Source: an uncultured Treponema sp. (lineage in GTDB: Bacteria > Spirochaetota > Spirochaetia > Treponematales > Treponemataceae). Taken from it: a stretch of 64,000 nt of DNA. The stretch is taken from NCBI GenBank assembly GCA_946186185.1, contig CAMHMJ010000001.1, positions 1 to 64,000 of the forward strand, in the 5' to 3' direction. Both the position numbers and the translations under genes were made by a program. The notes below the pieces were generated by a model. That model made no database searches, was not told where the DNA came from, and saw only the letters and a program-made list of their open reading frames with translations. Of this stretch, positions 49,622 through 58,314 are shown in pieces (within the stretch, counting starts at the first letter, position 1; the number at the start of each line of letters is the position of its first letter).

Positions 49622-52171
49622 ATGAAGAAACCGCTTTTTTTATCATTATTAGTTAGTTTTGTTGCAGGTGGATTTTTTGCAGCTGCTCCGGTTTTTGCAC
49701 AGAGTCCCCTTTCTCTCAATGGTTCGGATTTAAGGCTTGTTCCCGAATATCAGAATTCAGAAATCAAGGGCTATCACCTTTTTATCAGAAAGAAGCCCGG
49801 TCTGGAATCCGTAATGCTTACAGAATCCGCAAAGGATCCTCAGGGGAAAAAAGACAGCTATGCTCTGCGCGCCTTTGAGTACAACAGCATAAACGGAGAT
49901 GAAATCCGCTATCTGAATGGAAAGAAGCTTGAGTCCGTTCATGCCCGTTACAGCCTGATTGATTCAACGGCGGAAAAGGATTCTGTTTTTAAGGAAGCCT
50001 TCCACATTTTTATACCGCTCAAGGTTCGTTACGGCTACCCATGGGCAAGAAGTGGAGAAATTGAAATTAAAGACGGCATTTTTATGAATATCCGCGCCTT
50101 CGCAAAAAAATACGGCGATTATTCAGGTGGATTTTTTGATAATTCCTTCGTTCTTGACCTGGAAGGAAAAGGTAATGCTGGCGGTGACCGCAGCGGTAAT
50201 CCATGGAAAGACCGTGGAGAAGACTTTCAGAACCGAACATTTGGAGACAAGCGTAACGGCTTCGGCGGAAGAGAAGGTTTTGGAGGACAGAACGGCTACG
50301 ATGGCAGATCCGATTTTGACGGTCGTAACGGCTACGGAGGAAGATTTTCGGAGGGGCAGTCTGGAAGAGGCTCTTCTGATGAAGAAGGGGAAGTAGAATA
50401 CTTAAAGAAAAAACTCCGGGAGTCTGAAAATGCCCGCCTGCTTGCAGAGAAAAAACTTTCAGAACTGGAAGGCTCTTCAGAAGGTTCTTCTGTCGCTTCA
50501 GGTGAAAAAAAGAATAAAGATGATGACAGTCAGAACGAAACAGCAAAAGATGAACTTGTCGTTGATTTCGGAATGGACGGCAGCGCAGGAAATTTGAAAA
50601 GTTCTATTAGTTCCCTGAGTTTTGTAAACGATGACGGGGATTCTGATTCTGGATTAGATGGTGTTTCCGATGGAAAAAACAGCGCGGGAGCTTCTGAAAA
50701 AGCTTCTGGAGACGATTCCGGAAACTCTTCAAAGAGCGGCCTTTCTTCTTCTGCTGAAGAACTTGGTGATGAATATTACAACAAGGAAGCGGAAAAATCT
50801 TACAGCGATATTGCAGGTTCTTCTGTTCGTTCAAGAGGTCCGGACTCAATTGTTTCTGACATAATGGGGCTGGTTTCCGAGGATGAGGTCGATTCTTCCG
50901 GTGATGCTTCAGGTGAAGCTTATGGCGGTGCCGGAATTTCTGAAGGCAGTGAGGACGTTCTCGCCGGTGGAAGCGTAACAATCGGTTCTTCAGACAGCGT
51001 TTCTCTTGAAAATGAAAGCGGCTCTTCTGACAGCGCTACTTCTGTGAAAGACGGCTTTCCGGGGGACGGAGAATTGAAGCCGGGTGAAACTATTGCAATG
51101 GCAAAAAATACTGACGAAGGAACCGTTGACGGCATAAATAATTCTTCTGCAAATGCGGTTTCAGAAAAGAAAGGTTCTTCATCAGATGGAAATACAGATG
51201 GAGAAGGTGCTGGTGTATCCGGTTCCGGAGATTCTGGTGCTGCAGGTACTTCAGACAGTTCTTCAAACGGCTCTTCCGGTAATTCGGAAAGAGACGGGGC
51301 AGAAAGTTCTTCAGACAGTTCTTCAAGTGCTGCTTCAGATAATACATCAGGCGGCGTTTCGGACAGTTCTTCTGACAGTACTTCAGACGGCTCTTCGGCT
51401 AAAAAAGAGGCTGCCTCTTCAGACAACACTTCAGACAATACTGCAGGTGCTTCTTCAGATGAAAATTACAACATTCAGAATCCGAACGAGAATACTTCAA
51501 TCGGTACTTCTGAAAACTCAATTGAGCGTGACTACAGCGAGGAGGCCGGAAAGCGATTCCTTGAAGTTTCTGAAAACCTGACTTATTCAAAGGGACCTGA
51601 AACAATTGTTCAGGATGTACTCAAAAGCTTTGAAAATGAATCAGATGGTACTTCCGGGGTTGCCGCTGCCAGCGGAAAGAAAAAGCTGGACCTGGTTTTT
51701 GTAATCGACGCAACCGGAAGTATGAAGGACGATATCGAGCAGCTCAGAATGGATCTTGTTTCTCAGCTGGCTGGTTTTAAGGCAAGTCTGGACAGCTTCA
51801 GGGTTGGACTTGTTTTCTACAGGGACTACGGCGATGACTTCAGCTATTACGGTCTTCCTGTAAAATATTATCCGTTTACAGACAAGCTGGAAGAATTCTC
51901 CGGCTATCTGAACGATATTACAATTCTTGGAAGCGAGGGCGGTGACATTCCGGAAGCGGTTTACGAAGGTCTTTATGCAGGCTTAGCCCTTTATACATGG
52001 GATAAGGATGCCGCAAAGAAAATTATTCTTATCGGAGACGCAGAGCCTCATCCAAAGCCAAGAATGACAAAGCGTTATACAAAACAGCTTGTGACAAAGC
52101 TTTCAAAGGATAAGGGCGTTAAAATTGACGCAATTATCACTCCGGACGGAAGAATTCACGGGGAAAACTAA
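49622..52171 (+). CDS. Secreted von Willebrand factor A protein with long Ser-rich linker
   Basis: 849 aa. Signal peptide (1-26). Residues 30-190 form a conserved N-terminal domain shared with the next gene. Residues about 200-260 are Gly/Arg/Asp-rich, and 260-640 are an acidic Ser/Asp/Gly disordered linker. The C-terminal vWA domain starts near 690 with DATGS (696-700), the MIDAS metal site, and shows GGDIPEAVYEGL. Presumably exported to the periplasm or surface. Likely leaderless. Binding partner unknown. Confidence 0.8.
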   Translation: MKKPLFLSLLVSFVAGGFFAAAPVFAQSPLSLNGSDLRLVPEYQNSEIKGYHLFIRKKPGLESVMLTESAKDPQGKKDSYALRAFEYNSINGDEIRYLNGKKLESVHARYSLIDSTAEKDSVFKEAFHIFIPLKVRYGYPWARSGEIEIKDGIFMNIRAFAKKYGDYSGGFFDNSFVLDLEGKGNAGGDRSGNPWKDRGEDFQNRTFGDKRNGFGGREGFGGQNGYDGRSDFDGRNGYGGRFSEGQSGRGSSDEEGEVEYLKKKLRESENARLLAEKKLSELEGSSEGSSVASGEKKNKDDDSQNETAKDELVVDFGMDGSAGNLKSSISSLSFVNDDGDSDSGLDGVSDGKNSAGASEKASGDDSGNSSKSGLSSSAEELGDEYYNKEAEKSYSDIAGSSVRSRGPDSIVSDIMGLVSEDEVDSSGDASGEAYGGAGISEGSEDVLAGGSVTIGSSDSVSLENESGSSDSATSVKDGFPGDGELKPGETIAMAKNTDEGTVDGINNSSANAVSEKKGSSSDGNTDGEGAGVSGSGDSGAAGTSDSSSNGSSGNSERDGAESSSDSSSSAASDNTSGGVSDSSSDSTSDGSSAKKEAASSDNTSDNTAGASSDENYNIQNPNENTSIGTSENSIERDYSEEAGKRFLEVSENLTYSKGPETIVQDVLKSFENESDGTSGVAAASGKKKLDLVFVIDATGSMKDDIEQLRMDLVSQLAGFKASLDSFRVGLVFYRDYGDDFSYYGLPVKYYPFTDKLEEFSGYLNDITILGSEGGDIPEAVYEGLYAGLALYTWDKDAAKKIILIGDAEPHPKPRMTKRYTKQLVTKLSKDKGVKIDAIITPDGRIHGEN

Positions 52172-52231
52172 TATTTCCTGTGTGACACATAAGTTTTGTT
52201 ATCAGGGATTTGCTATTCGAGGGGAAAGATT

Positions 52232-53539
52232 ATGAAAAAATGTTTGATTGCTTTTTCGGTTCTGGTATTCAGTTCCTTTGCTGGTTTGTGGGCTCAGAAT
52301 GCACTTCTGATTCGGCCACAGGATCTTCGTCTGGTTCCGGATTTCGGAAGGGATGCTTCCGGGGCAGCAGGGGAGATTCGCGGACTCAGGGACAGCGAGG
52401 ATTTTGAAGAAATCAAGGGATATCACCTCTATATCAGAAAGCTTCCCGGAGTTGAATCGGTAATGCTGGTGGAAACCACAAAGGATCCTTCCGGAGAGTC
52501 TGACAACTACGCTTACCGCGCCCTTGAGTACAACAAAATTAACGGTGACGAAATCCGTTATCTGAATGGAAAGGTGCTGGAATCCGAGCACGCAAAATTC
52601 AGTCTGGTAGATTCCAGTGCGGAAGATGACGAGCAGTTTGGAAAGGCATTTCATATCTATATTCCTCAGGTTATGCAGTACGGTTATCCCTGGTCCCGTA
52701 ACGGCGTTGTAAAAATCGGCCGCGGAACCTTCCTGAATATCCGTTCTTTTGCAAAAAAATATGCAGATTATACCGGCGGATTTTTTGATAACCCCTATAT
52801 GTTCGACCTTGGAGAAAGAATTAAGCCTCCGCGCCCGCCAAAGCCTCCTAAGGCTCCTGAAATTCCTGAGCCAAAGGAAGAGGTGAAAAAAGCTGAAGAA
52901 GAGGTGAAGGCACCGGTTCTGACGGACGATTACAATCCCATTGCCAGTGAGAAATTCAAGGAGATTTCAGCAGAGCTAACCTATTCAAAGGGACCGGACA
53001 CCATTGTTGAAGATATAATGGATGCAATCACGAAAATTAATCCAAAGCAGAAGGTAGATGTTGTCTTTGTCCTGGATACCACCGGAAGCATGAAGGATGA
53101 CATTGAAAAACTCAGGAAGGAGTTTATTCCACGGCTTGTAGAAGGCCTTAAGATGTTTAATTCGATCCGGATTGGACTTCTTTTGTACCGGGACTATGTT
53201 GATAATTACAAATACCGTGGTCTTCCGGTAAAATTCTTTGATTTTACCGAGGATGTAAATGTGTTTACCAGGAACCTGAACAGTTTTGTTATCCGCGGAA
53301 ATGAGGGCGGAGACATTCCTGAAGCGGTTTACGAAGGTCTTTACGCCGGCCTTGATTTCTACGAATGGCGTGACGAAGCAATGAAGAAAATTATCCTTAT
53401 CGGGGATGCAGAGCCTCATCCGATTCCACGGGGAACAAGAAAATACACGAAGGCCCTTGTGGAGGAAACTGCCCGGGCAAAAAACATTCAGATTGATGCC
53501 ATCATCACTCCGGATGAAAAAAGCCGCCGCGGACGGTAG
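52232..53539 (+). CDS. Secreted von Willebrand factor A protein, compact paralog
   Basis: 435 aa. Same N-terminal domain (KGYHLYIRK.PGVESVML-type, NKINGDEIRYLNGK-type) and same vWA domain as the upstream gene, MIDAS at DTTGS (282-286), but the middle is a short Pro/Lys/Glu linker (PPRPPKPPKAP) of about 40 residues. GAGGGG lies 9 nt before the start; a frame opening at 52196 lacks one. The two are tandem duplicates. Confidence 0.82.
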   Translation: MKKCLIAFSVLVFSSFAGLWAQNALLIRPQDLRLVPDFGRDASGAAGEIRGLRDSEDFEEIKGYHLYIRKLPGVESVMLVETTKDPSGESDNYAYRALEYNKINGDEIRYLNGKVLESEHAKFSLVDSSAEDDEQFGKAFHIYIPQVMQYGYPWSRNGVVKIGRGTFLNIRSFAKKYADYTGGFFDNPYMFDLGERIKPPRPPKPPKAPEIPEPKEEVKKAEEEVKAPVLTDDYNPIASEKFKEISAELTYSKGPDTIVEDIMDAITKINPKQKVDVVFVLDTTGSMKDDIEKLRKEFIPRLVEGLKMFNSIRIGLLLYRDYVDNYKYRGLPVKFFDFTEDVNVFTRNLNSFVIRGNEGGDIPEAVYEGLYAGLDFYEWRDEAMKKIILIGDAEPHPIPRGTRKYTKALVEETARAKNIQIDAIITPDEKSRRGR

Positions 53540-53580
53540 ATAAGTTTTTTACATCGCGCAGGGACAAATCCTGTTACTGG

Positions 53581-53612
53581 AAAGCCGGGCTTAATTACCC
53601 GGCTTTTCTGTT
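53581..53612. terminator. Bidirectional terminator between convergent genes
   Basis: AAAGCCGGG pairs with CCCGGCTTT; the plus side runs TTTTCTGTTTTT, the minus side AAAGCCGGG then mixed bases. It lies between the vWA pair and the decarboxylase. Confidence 0.75.
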
Positions 53613-53613
53613 T

Positions 53614-55068
53614 TTATGCCTCCCTGCAGAGCTTTTCGATGAGCGCAACCAGCTCCACAAGCTTTTCTTCCGTTACAAGGGGATTTAAAAGGGTGAACTT
53701 CAAAAATACCTTTCCGTCCGCCTTTGTCTGTCCGATTACGATTCCGTGCTGGTGAAGGAGAGTTCGTCTTACCTTCTTGTTGATTTCATCTGAAACGGCC
53801 TGTTCTGCTTTTCCCTTCCATCTGAAAACCACGGAGCTGATTTCCGGCTCGCAGAGAACTTCAAAATCCTCTTTTTTACAGATAGTATTGTAGAGGAATT
53901 GGGCGTTTTCCATACTCTTTGTGATGATTTCGCTCCAGCCGTCTTTTCCCCGCTGTAAAAAGCTCATCCAGACCTTTAAGGCGTCAAAACGGCGTGTAGT
54001 CTGAAGGGATTTATCCACCAGGTTTGTGTAGCCGTCCTCTTCGTCCTCTTCCCGGTTTAAGTAGTCTGCGTGAATTGTGAGGGCGTCAAAATTTTCAGCC
54101 TTTTTTACCAAAACGCAGGAACAGCTTATAGGAAGTAGCATCATTTTGTGGAAATCCACGGTGATGGAATCAGCAAGGCTTAAGTCCTTTACCCGCTCTG
54201 AATATTTTTTGCTTAAAATTACCCCTGAACCGTAGGCTGCGTCGGCGTGGAGCCACATATTGTATTTTTTGCAGAGCTCGGATGCTTCTTTTAAGGGGTC
54301 AATGGAGCCGAAATCCGTGGTTCCCACTGTACACACAATGAGGAAGGGAATGTTTCCGTCTTTTATGTCCTTTTCAATCAGATCTTTAAGGACATTTTTA
54401 TCCATGCGCCTTTTTGAATCCACAGGAACCTTGACCACAGATTCGTAGCCCAGTCCCAGGATGTGGGCTGATTTTTCCATGGAAAAATGGCTTATTTCGC
54501 TTGTGTACATTCTGAGTTTTTTGAAATTTGCAGGAAGTCCGTATTTTTTTACGTCATAGCCTAAAATATTTGAGATAAACCAGTCCCGGGCCAGGATAAT
54601 TGCCGTCTGATTCGACTGGCTTCCTCCGCTTGTAAAAATTCCGTCGGAGCCTTCAGAGTAGCCGTAGAGGGCGCAGAGGTGACGGATTACTTCAACTTCA
54701 ATTTCCGTTGCCACCGGTGCCTGATCCCAGCTGTCCATACTCTGATTGAAGGCAGAAATTATTGCTTCGGAAGAAAGGCTTTCAAGAGTACAGGGAGAGT
54801 GAAGGTGTGGCATGTAATTAGGAGAAGAAGGGTGGAGGAGGTTCGGAAGAATTTTTTCCTTTGTGAGGGAAAAGGTTTTTTCCCAGCCTAAGCCCTTTTC
54901 AGGAAGGATGGTGTCTTCTTTTACGATTTTCTTCAGGTCGAAAGGCTCCGGTCCTGTATATGCTTTATCCGAGTCAAAAGAAGCTGTAATGGCTTCAACT
55001 GTCTGGCTCATTATTTTTTTGTATTCTTCTTTTGAAGATTCTGAATCCGATAATAAAATATTTTCCAT
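53614..55068 (-). CDS. ddc: PLP-dependent group II decarboxylase, diaminobutyrate-type
   Basis: 484 aa. Group II decarboxylase: DFHKMMLLPISCS holds the PLP lysine, and LHADAAYGSG with TVGTTDFGSIDPL are the usual cofactor-binding blocks. Together with the aminotransferase at 56745 it suggests L-2,4-diaminobutyrate decarboxylation to 1,3-diaminopropane; by sequence alone, glutamate or aromatic amino acid decarboxylase cannot be excluded. AAGACA (55105-55100), 17 bp, TACAAT (55082-55077), 8 nt, ATG: leaderless. Confidence 0.8.
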   Translation of the reverse strand: MENILLSDSESSKEEYKKIMSQTVEAITASFDSDKAYTGPEPFDLKKIVKEDTILPEKGLGWEKTFSLTKEKILPNLLHPSSPNYMPHLHSPCTLESLSSEAIISAFNQSMDSWDQAPVATEIEVEVIRHLCALYGYSEGSDGIFTSGGSQSNQTAIILARDWFISNILGYDVKKYGLPANFKKLRMYTSEISHFSMEKSAHILGLGYESVVKVPVDSKRRMDKNVLKDLIEKDIKDGNIPFLIVCTVGTTDFGSIDPLKEASELCKKYNMWLHADAAYGSGVILSKKYSERVKDLSLADSITVDFHKMMLLPISCSCVLVKKAENFDALTIHADYLNREEDEEDGYTNLVDKSLQTTRRFDALKVWMSFLQRGKDGWSEIITKSMENAQFLYNTICKKEDFEVLCEPEISSVVFRWKGKAEQAVSDEINKKVRRTLLHQHGIVIGQTKADGKVFLKFTLLNPLVTEEKLVELVALIEKLCREA

Positions 55069-55183
55069 AGGCTTGAATTGTACAGAAATTGAGCTCTTTT
55101 GTCTTTAGATTGAGTGCACGGCAGCCCGCACGCTAATTATTTTTAAGACTCTGTTAATACGGTGGTCTGTTATTGCGGTCGCC
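55069..55183. other. Intergenic region with ddc promoter
   Basis: Apart from the ddc promoter at 55077-55105, only AT-rich sequence with no frame or evident hairpin terminator is seen. Confidence 0.4.
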
Positions 55184-56686
55184 TTACAACTGGATTTTTC
55201 CGCGCAAAGGAGTGTCTACGGCTTTCTTAATCAGTTCCAGATATTCTTCCCGGCTCATTTCAGTTCCCTGGTAGCGGGCCATGTTGTCGGTTTTCATCTG
55301 GCAGTCTATTACAATTCCGCCGGCTTTTTCAAAGGCCTTTGCAAAGCGCACAAAGGCTTCTTTTGAGCTTCCGGAAATATCGGTGAACATGGATTCTCCG
55401 CAGAAAAGGCTTCCCATCAGAATTCCGTAAAAGCCTCCGACCAGCTCTCCGTCCTTCCAGGCTTCGATGCTGTGGGCAAAGCCGGCTTCGTGGAAACGAG
55501 TATAGGCTTCAAGCATTTTGTCTCCAATCCAGGTTGCGTCCTGTCCCGGCCGGTACTGCTGGCGGCAATTTTCCATTACGGTTCTAAAGCATTTATCCAT
55601 GGTGAAGGTGAACTCATTTTTATGCATCTGCTTCCGGATGGATTTTGGAACATGCATGGATTCCGGGAAAATTACATAACGGTCTTCAGGGCTTTGCCAT
55701 AATACCGGTTCACCTCTGTCTTCACAGAACCAGGGAAAAACGCCCTGTCTGTAGGCATTGTACAAAAGGTGATTTGAAATCTCTTCCGTAATCAGGCAGA
55801 GTTCTTCGTCATAGATGTTAGAGCCCGGCGGCGGGAAGGTGTATGGATGTTCAAAATCAATGAGGGTGCTGTCCGCCTTTGCTGCCAGTGGAACCCACGC
55901 GTTTCGTACCAGAAGCTCGTAGGGCTTGTAGTTGATTTTATAGTTCATCTTGCGGCAGTCGTCGATGAAAAGTCCCAGATAGTAATATTTTATGCCGTTA
56001 GCCTTGCAGTACTCGATTTCTTTAAGGACGCTGAAAACACCGATGCTTCTTTTTAATGTATATTCCGATAGATTGTAGAAAAAGTATTTTGAAACCAGGG
56101 CGTAGACATTTCCCTTGTCGTCTTTGGTAATATCCAGCTCGCTTACCCCCATGAGTTTTCCGTTTACCCGGAATTCCATCTGGAAGGCCGCTGAATAGCT
56201 TAAGCTGAGGGATTTTAATGCACTCTCTGCTTCTTCATCAGACATTACGTCATCAGGGTTGTGGTGATTGTAATAGTCCGCCAGCATTCTGACTTTTTCT
56301 TGTGTTACAAACTTTTCTTTATCCGTTACGATGATTACTTCCACATCGCTGTTTTTCCTGTAAACTGTTCTCTGGCTTTTGCTTGGCTTGAACCAGGCTG
56401 CCTTCATTCTGATAGGTGTACATTTCTGGCATTCACCGCACTGAGGCTGATAAAAGCGGCGGCCATCCCGGATAAAGCCCCGTTCCAGGAGAGCAGAGTA
56501 AAGCTTCTGTTCCCGGCTTTCTTCCATTTTTTTGATTTGAGGGTCGGCTTCAGCTTTATCTGGTGAGTAACTTTTATACCAGCTGAATCTGGTTATGATA
56601 TTTTCGCAGGTGTCAATCTCTTTAAAATATCCGCAGTAAGAATCCATTCGTCCAAACTGGTGTTCTTTGATTAGCTCGTCGTTCAT
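55184..56686 (-). CDS. Fused aminoacyl-tRNA--protein transferase (Bpt-type plus Aat-type)
   Basis: 500 aa, two enzymes in one chain. Residues about 1-255 match the ATE/Bpt family (arginyl or leucyl transfer to N-terminal Asp/Glu): FYQPQCGECQKCTPIRM supplies the Cys block and YYYLGLFIDDCRKMNYK the C-terminal motif. Residues about 275-500 match leucyl/phenylalanyl-tRNA-protein transferase Aat: GVFPWFCEDRGEPVLWQSP, AHSIEAWKDGELVGGFYG and FCGESMF. Both tag proteins for ClpS/ClpAP degradation. TATAAT (56699-56694) ends 7 nt before the ATG: leaderless. Own promoter, separate from its neighbours. Confidence 0.9.
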   Translation of the reverse strand: MNDELIKEHQFGRMDSYCGYFKEIDTCENIITRFSWYKSYSPDKAEADPQIKKMEESREQKLYSALLERGFIRDGRRFYQPQCGECQKCTPIRMKAAWFKPSKSQRTVYRKNSDVEVIIVTDKEKFVTQEKVRMLADYYNHHNPDDVMSDEEAESALKSLSLSYSAAFQMEFRVNGKLMGVSELDITKDDKGNVYALVSKYFFYNLSEYTLKRSIGVFSVLKEIEYCKANGIKYYYLGLFIDDCRKMNYKINYKPYELLVRNAWVPLAAKADSTLIDFEHPYTFPPPGSNIYDEELCLITEEISNHLLYNAYRQGVFPWFCEDRGEPVLWQSPEDRYVIFPESMHVPKSIRKQMHKNEFTFTMDKCFRTVMENCRQQYRPGQDATWIGDKMLEAYTRFHEAGFAHSIEAWKDGELVGGFYGILMGSLFCGESMFTDISGSSKEAFVRFAKAFEKAGGIVIDCQMKTDNMARYQGTEMSREEYLELIKKAVDTPLRGKIQL

Positions 56687-56705
56687 GGAATATATTATAG
56701 CACAA

Positions 56706-56733
56706 AAAAGGCAGCCGTAATTGACTGCCTTTT
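56706..56733 (-). terminator. Terminator of the aminotransferase gene
   Basis: On the minus strand AAGGCAG pairs with CTGCCTT around a 13-nt loop, then TTTTTT. It isolates the fusion gene from the upstream aminotransferase. Confidence 0.8.
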
Positions 56734-56744
56734 ATTTCTCATGA

Positions 56745-58097
56745 TTATTTATACTCTTTATCAACTTCAAGGACGGCTTTTTCGAAGATATCCATTGCGG
56801 TATCGATTTCGCTGTCGGTTACGGTAAGAGCGCAGAGACATCTCATTACGCTTCCTTCCCGGCCGCCTTTTTCCATGATAAGCTTGTTTTCAAAGCAGAG
56901 CTTCTGAACCTTTGCTGCCGCTTCTCCGTTTCTTGGGTAAAGGCCGCAAACATCCTTTGTTCCCCGCGGGTCAACGAACTCGCAGCCAATCATAAGGCCT
57001 TTTCCGCGAACATCACCGATGATTGAAACCTTTGACTTGATTTCGTTCATGCGGGCCATGATTTTTTCGCCTTTTCGGACAACTTCTTTAAGGAAGTCCG
57101 GCTGGGTTACTCTGTTCAGTACAATGGTTCCTGCCTTCATGGCAAGCTGGTTTCCGCGGAAGGTTCCTGTGTGAGCACCCGGCTTCCACATATCAAGCTT
57201 TTTATTGTAGATTACGATTGAAAGAGGCTGGCTTCCGCCGATTGCTTTTGAAACCAAAATTACGTCCGGAACAATGCCTGCGTATTCAAAGGCAAAAAGC
57301 TTTCCGCTTCGTCCCATTCCGCACTGAATTTCGTCACAGATAAGAGGAATGTCCAGTTCTTCAGTAACCCGTCTGATTGTCTTTAGGAATTCAACAGGAG
57401 CCGGATTTACTCCGCCTTCTCCTTGAATTGGTTCGATGATAACTGCGGCAGGTTTTGTAATTCCGCTTTCTGCATCCTTGAGGGTTCTTTCAAAATATTC
57501 GCTGCAAACACGGATGCTTTCTTCACCTTTCAGTCCGAAAGCGTCTCTGTAGGTGTTCGGGAAAGGAAAATGCTGAACTCCCGGCATAAGACCGTTTACA
57601 AGAGTTTTTGCTCCCAGATTTCCCGTGCAGCTTAAAGCGCCGTGTCCCATTCCGTGGAATCCGCCCTGAAATGCGACAATGCTGCTTCTTCCGGTTGCCG
57701 TTTTGCAGAGTTTAAGGGCTGCGTCGGTCGCATCCGTTCCGCTTGGTGAACAGAACTGAATTTTTGCGTTGCTTTTCAGTGGCTCTGGAAGATGACTCAA
57801 TACGGTCTGTACAAAATCATCCTTCACCGGGGTTGTTAAATCCAAAGTATGAAGTGGAAAATCGCTTGTTAAAAGCTCCACCATAGCTTTGTTCACTTCA
57901 TCGTCATTGTGACCCAGTGCGAGCGTTCCTGCTCCGCACAAAAAATCCAGATATTTGTTTCCTTCAATGTCCTCAACCCAGGAGCCTTTGGCTTTTGCCA
58001 GTGCAAGCGGGAACTTGCGCGGGTAACTCCGGGCATTAGATTCTGTGGAATCCTGTCTGGTAATGTAATACTGATTGGTGCCCTTTTCTTCAAGCAT
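56745..58097 (-). CDS. dat: Diaminobutyrate--2-oxoglutarate transaminase-like class III aminotransferase
   Basis: 450 aa. FLCGAGTLALGHN, GGFHGMGHGALSCTGN, VIIEPIQGEGGVNPAP and LVSKAIGGSQPLS (PLP lysine in SKAI) are the class III set; the length and the ECTB/Dat-style SCTG block suggest diaminobutyrate synthesis from aspartate semialdehyde. Pairing with the decarboxylase two genes on supports this. GGAGAA before the start. Confidence 0.85.
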   Translation of the reverse strand: MLEEKGTNQYYITRQDSTESNARSYPRKFPLALAKAKGSWVEDIEGNKYLDFLCGAGTLALGHNDDEVNKAMVELLTSDFPLHTLDLTTPVKDDFVQTVLSHLPEPLKSNAKIQFCSPSGTDATDAALKLCKTATGRSSIVAFQGGFHGMGHGALSCTGNLGAKTLVNGLMPGVQHFPFPNTYRDAFGLKGEESIRVCSEYFERTLKDAESGITKPAAVIIEPIQGEGGVNPAPVEFLKTIRRVTEELDIPLICDEIQCGMGRSGKLFAFEYAGIVPDVILVSKAIGGSQPLSIVIYNKKLDMWKPGAHTGTFRGNQLAMKAGTIVLNRVTQPDFLKEVVRKGEKIMARMNEIKSKVSIIGDVRGKGLMIGCEFVDPRGTKDVCGLYPRNGEAAAKVQKLCFENKLIMEKGGREGSVMRCLCALTVTDSEIDTAMDIFEKAVLEVDKEYK

Positions 58098-58314
58098 CGA
58101 CGTTCTCCATTACTTGCGGACTTTCTCCGCCAACAATAATCCAACAGGGGAGCCGAAAACGGCAGCCTCGTTATCACAGCTTAAGCGTGAGACTACAAGG
58201 TACAACAAATCGGGGTTTTAGGCAAACGAAATTTTTGTTATTTTGGATTTTTGCCTGAATATTTTTATTGCGGGGGCCCTGACGCAGTTTATTCGGAAGC
58301 CCTTGAGAAGTAGT
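58098..58314. other. Intergenic region upstream of dat
   Basis: AT-rich. AGGCAA at 58219 and TTGCCT at 58251 could pair around a 26-nt loop with poly-T-rich centre. No frame is supportable; the promoter of dat is not obvious. Confidence 0.35.

Noticed and set aside
50607..51605. Minus-strand and shifted frames within the vWA linker region
   Set aside because: They are frames of a Ser-codon-rich repeat (TTCTGA/TCTTCA) and have low-complexity products without starts or ribosome sites.
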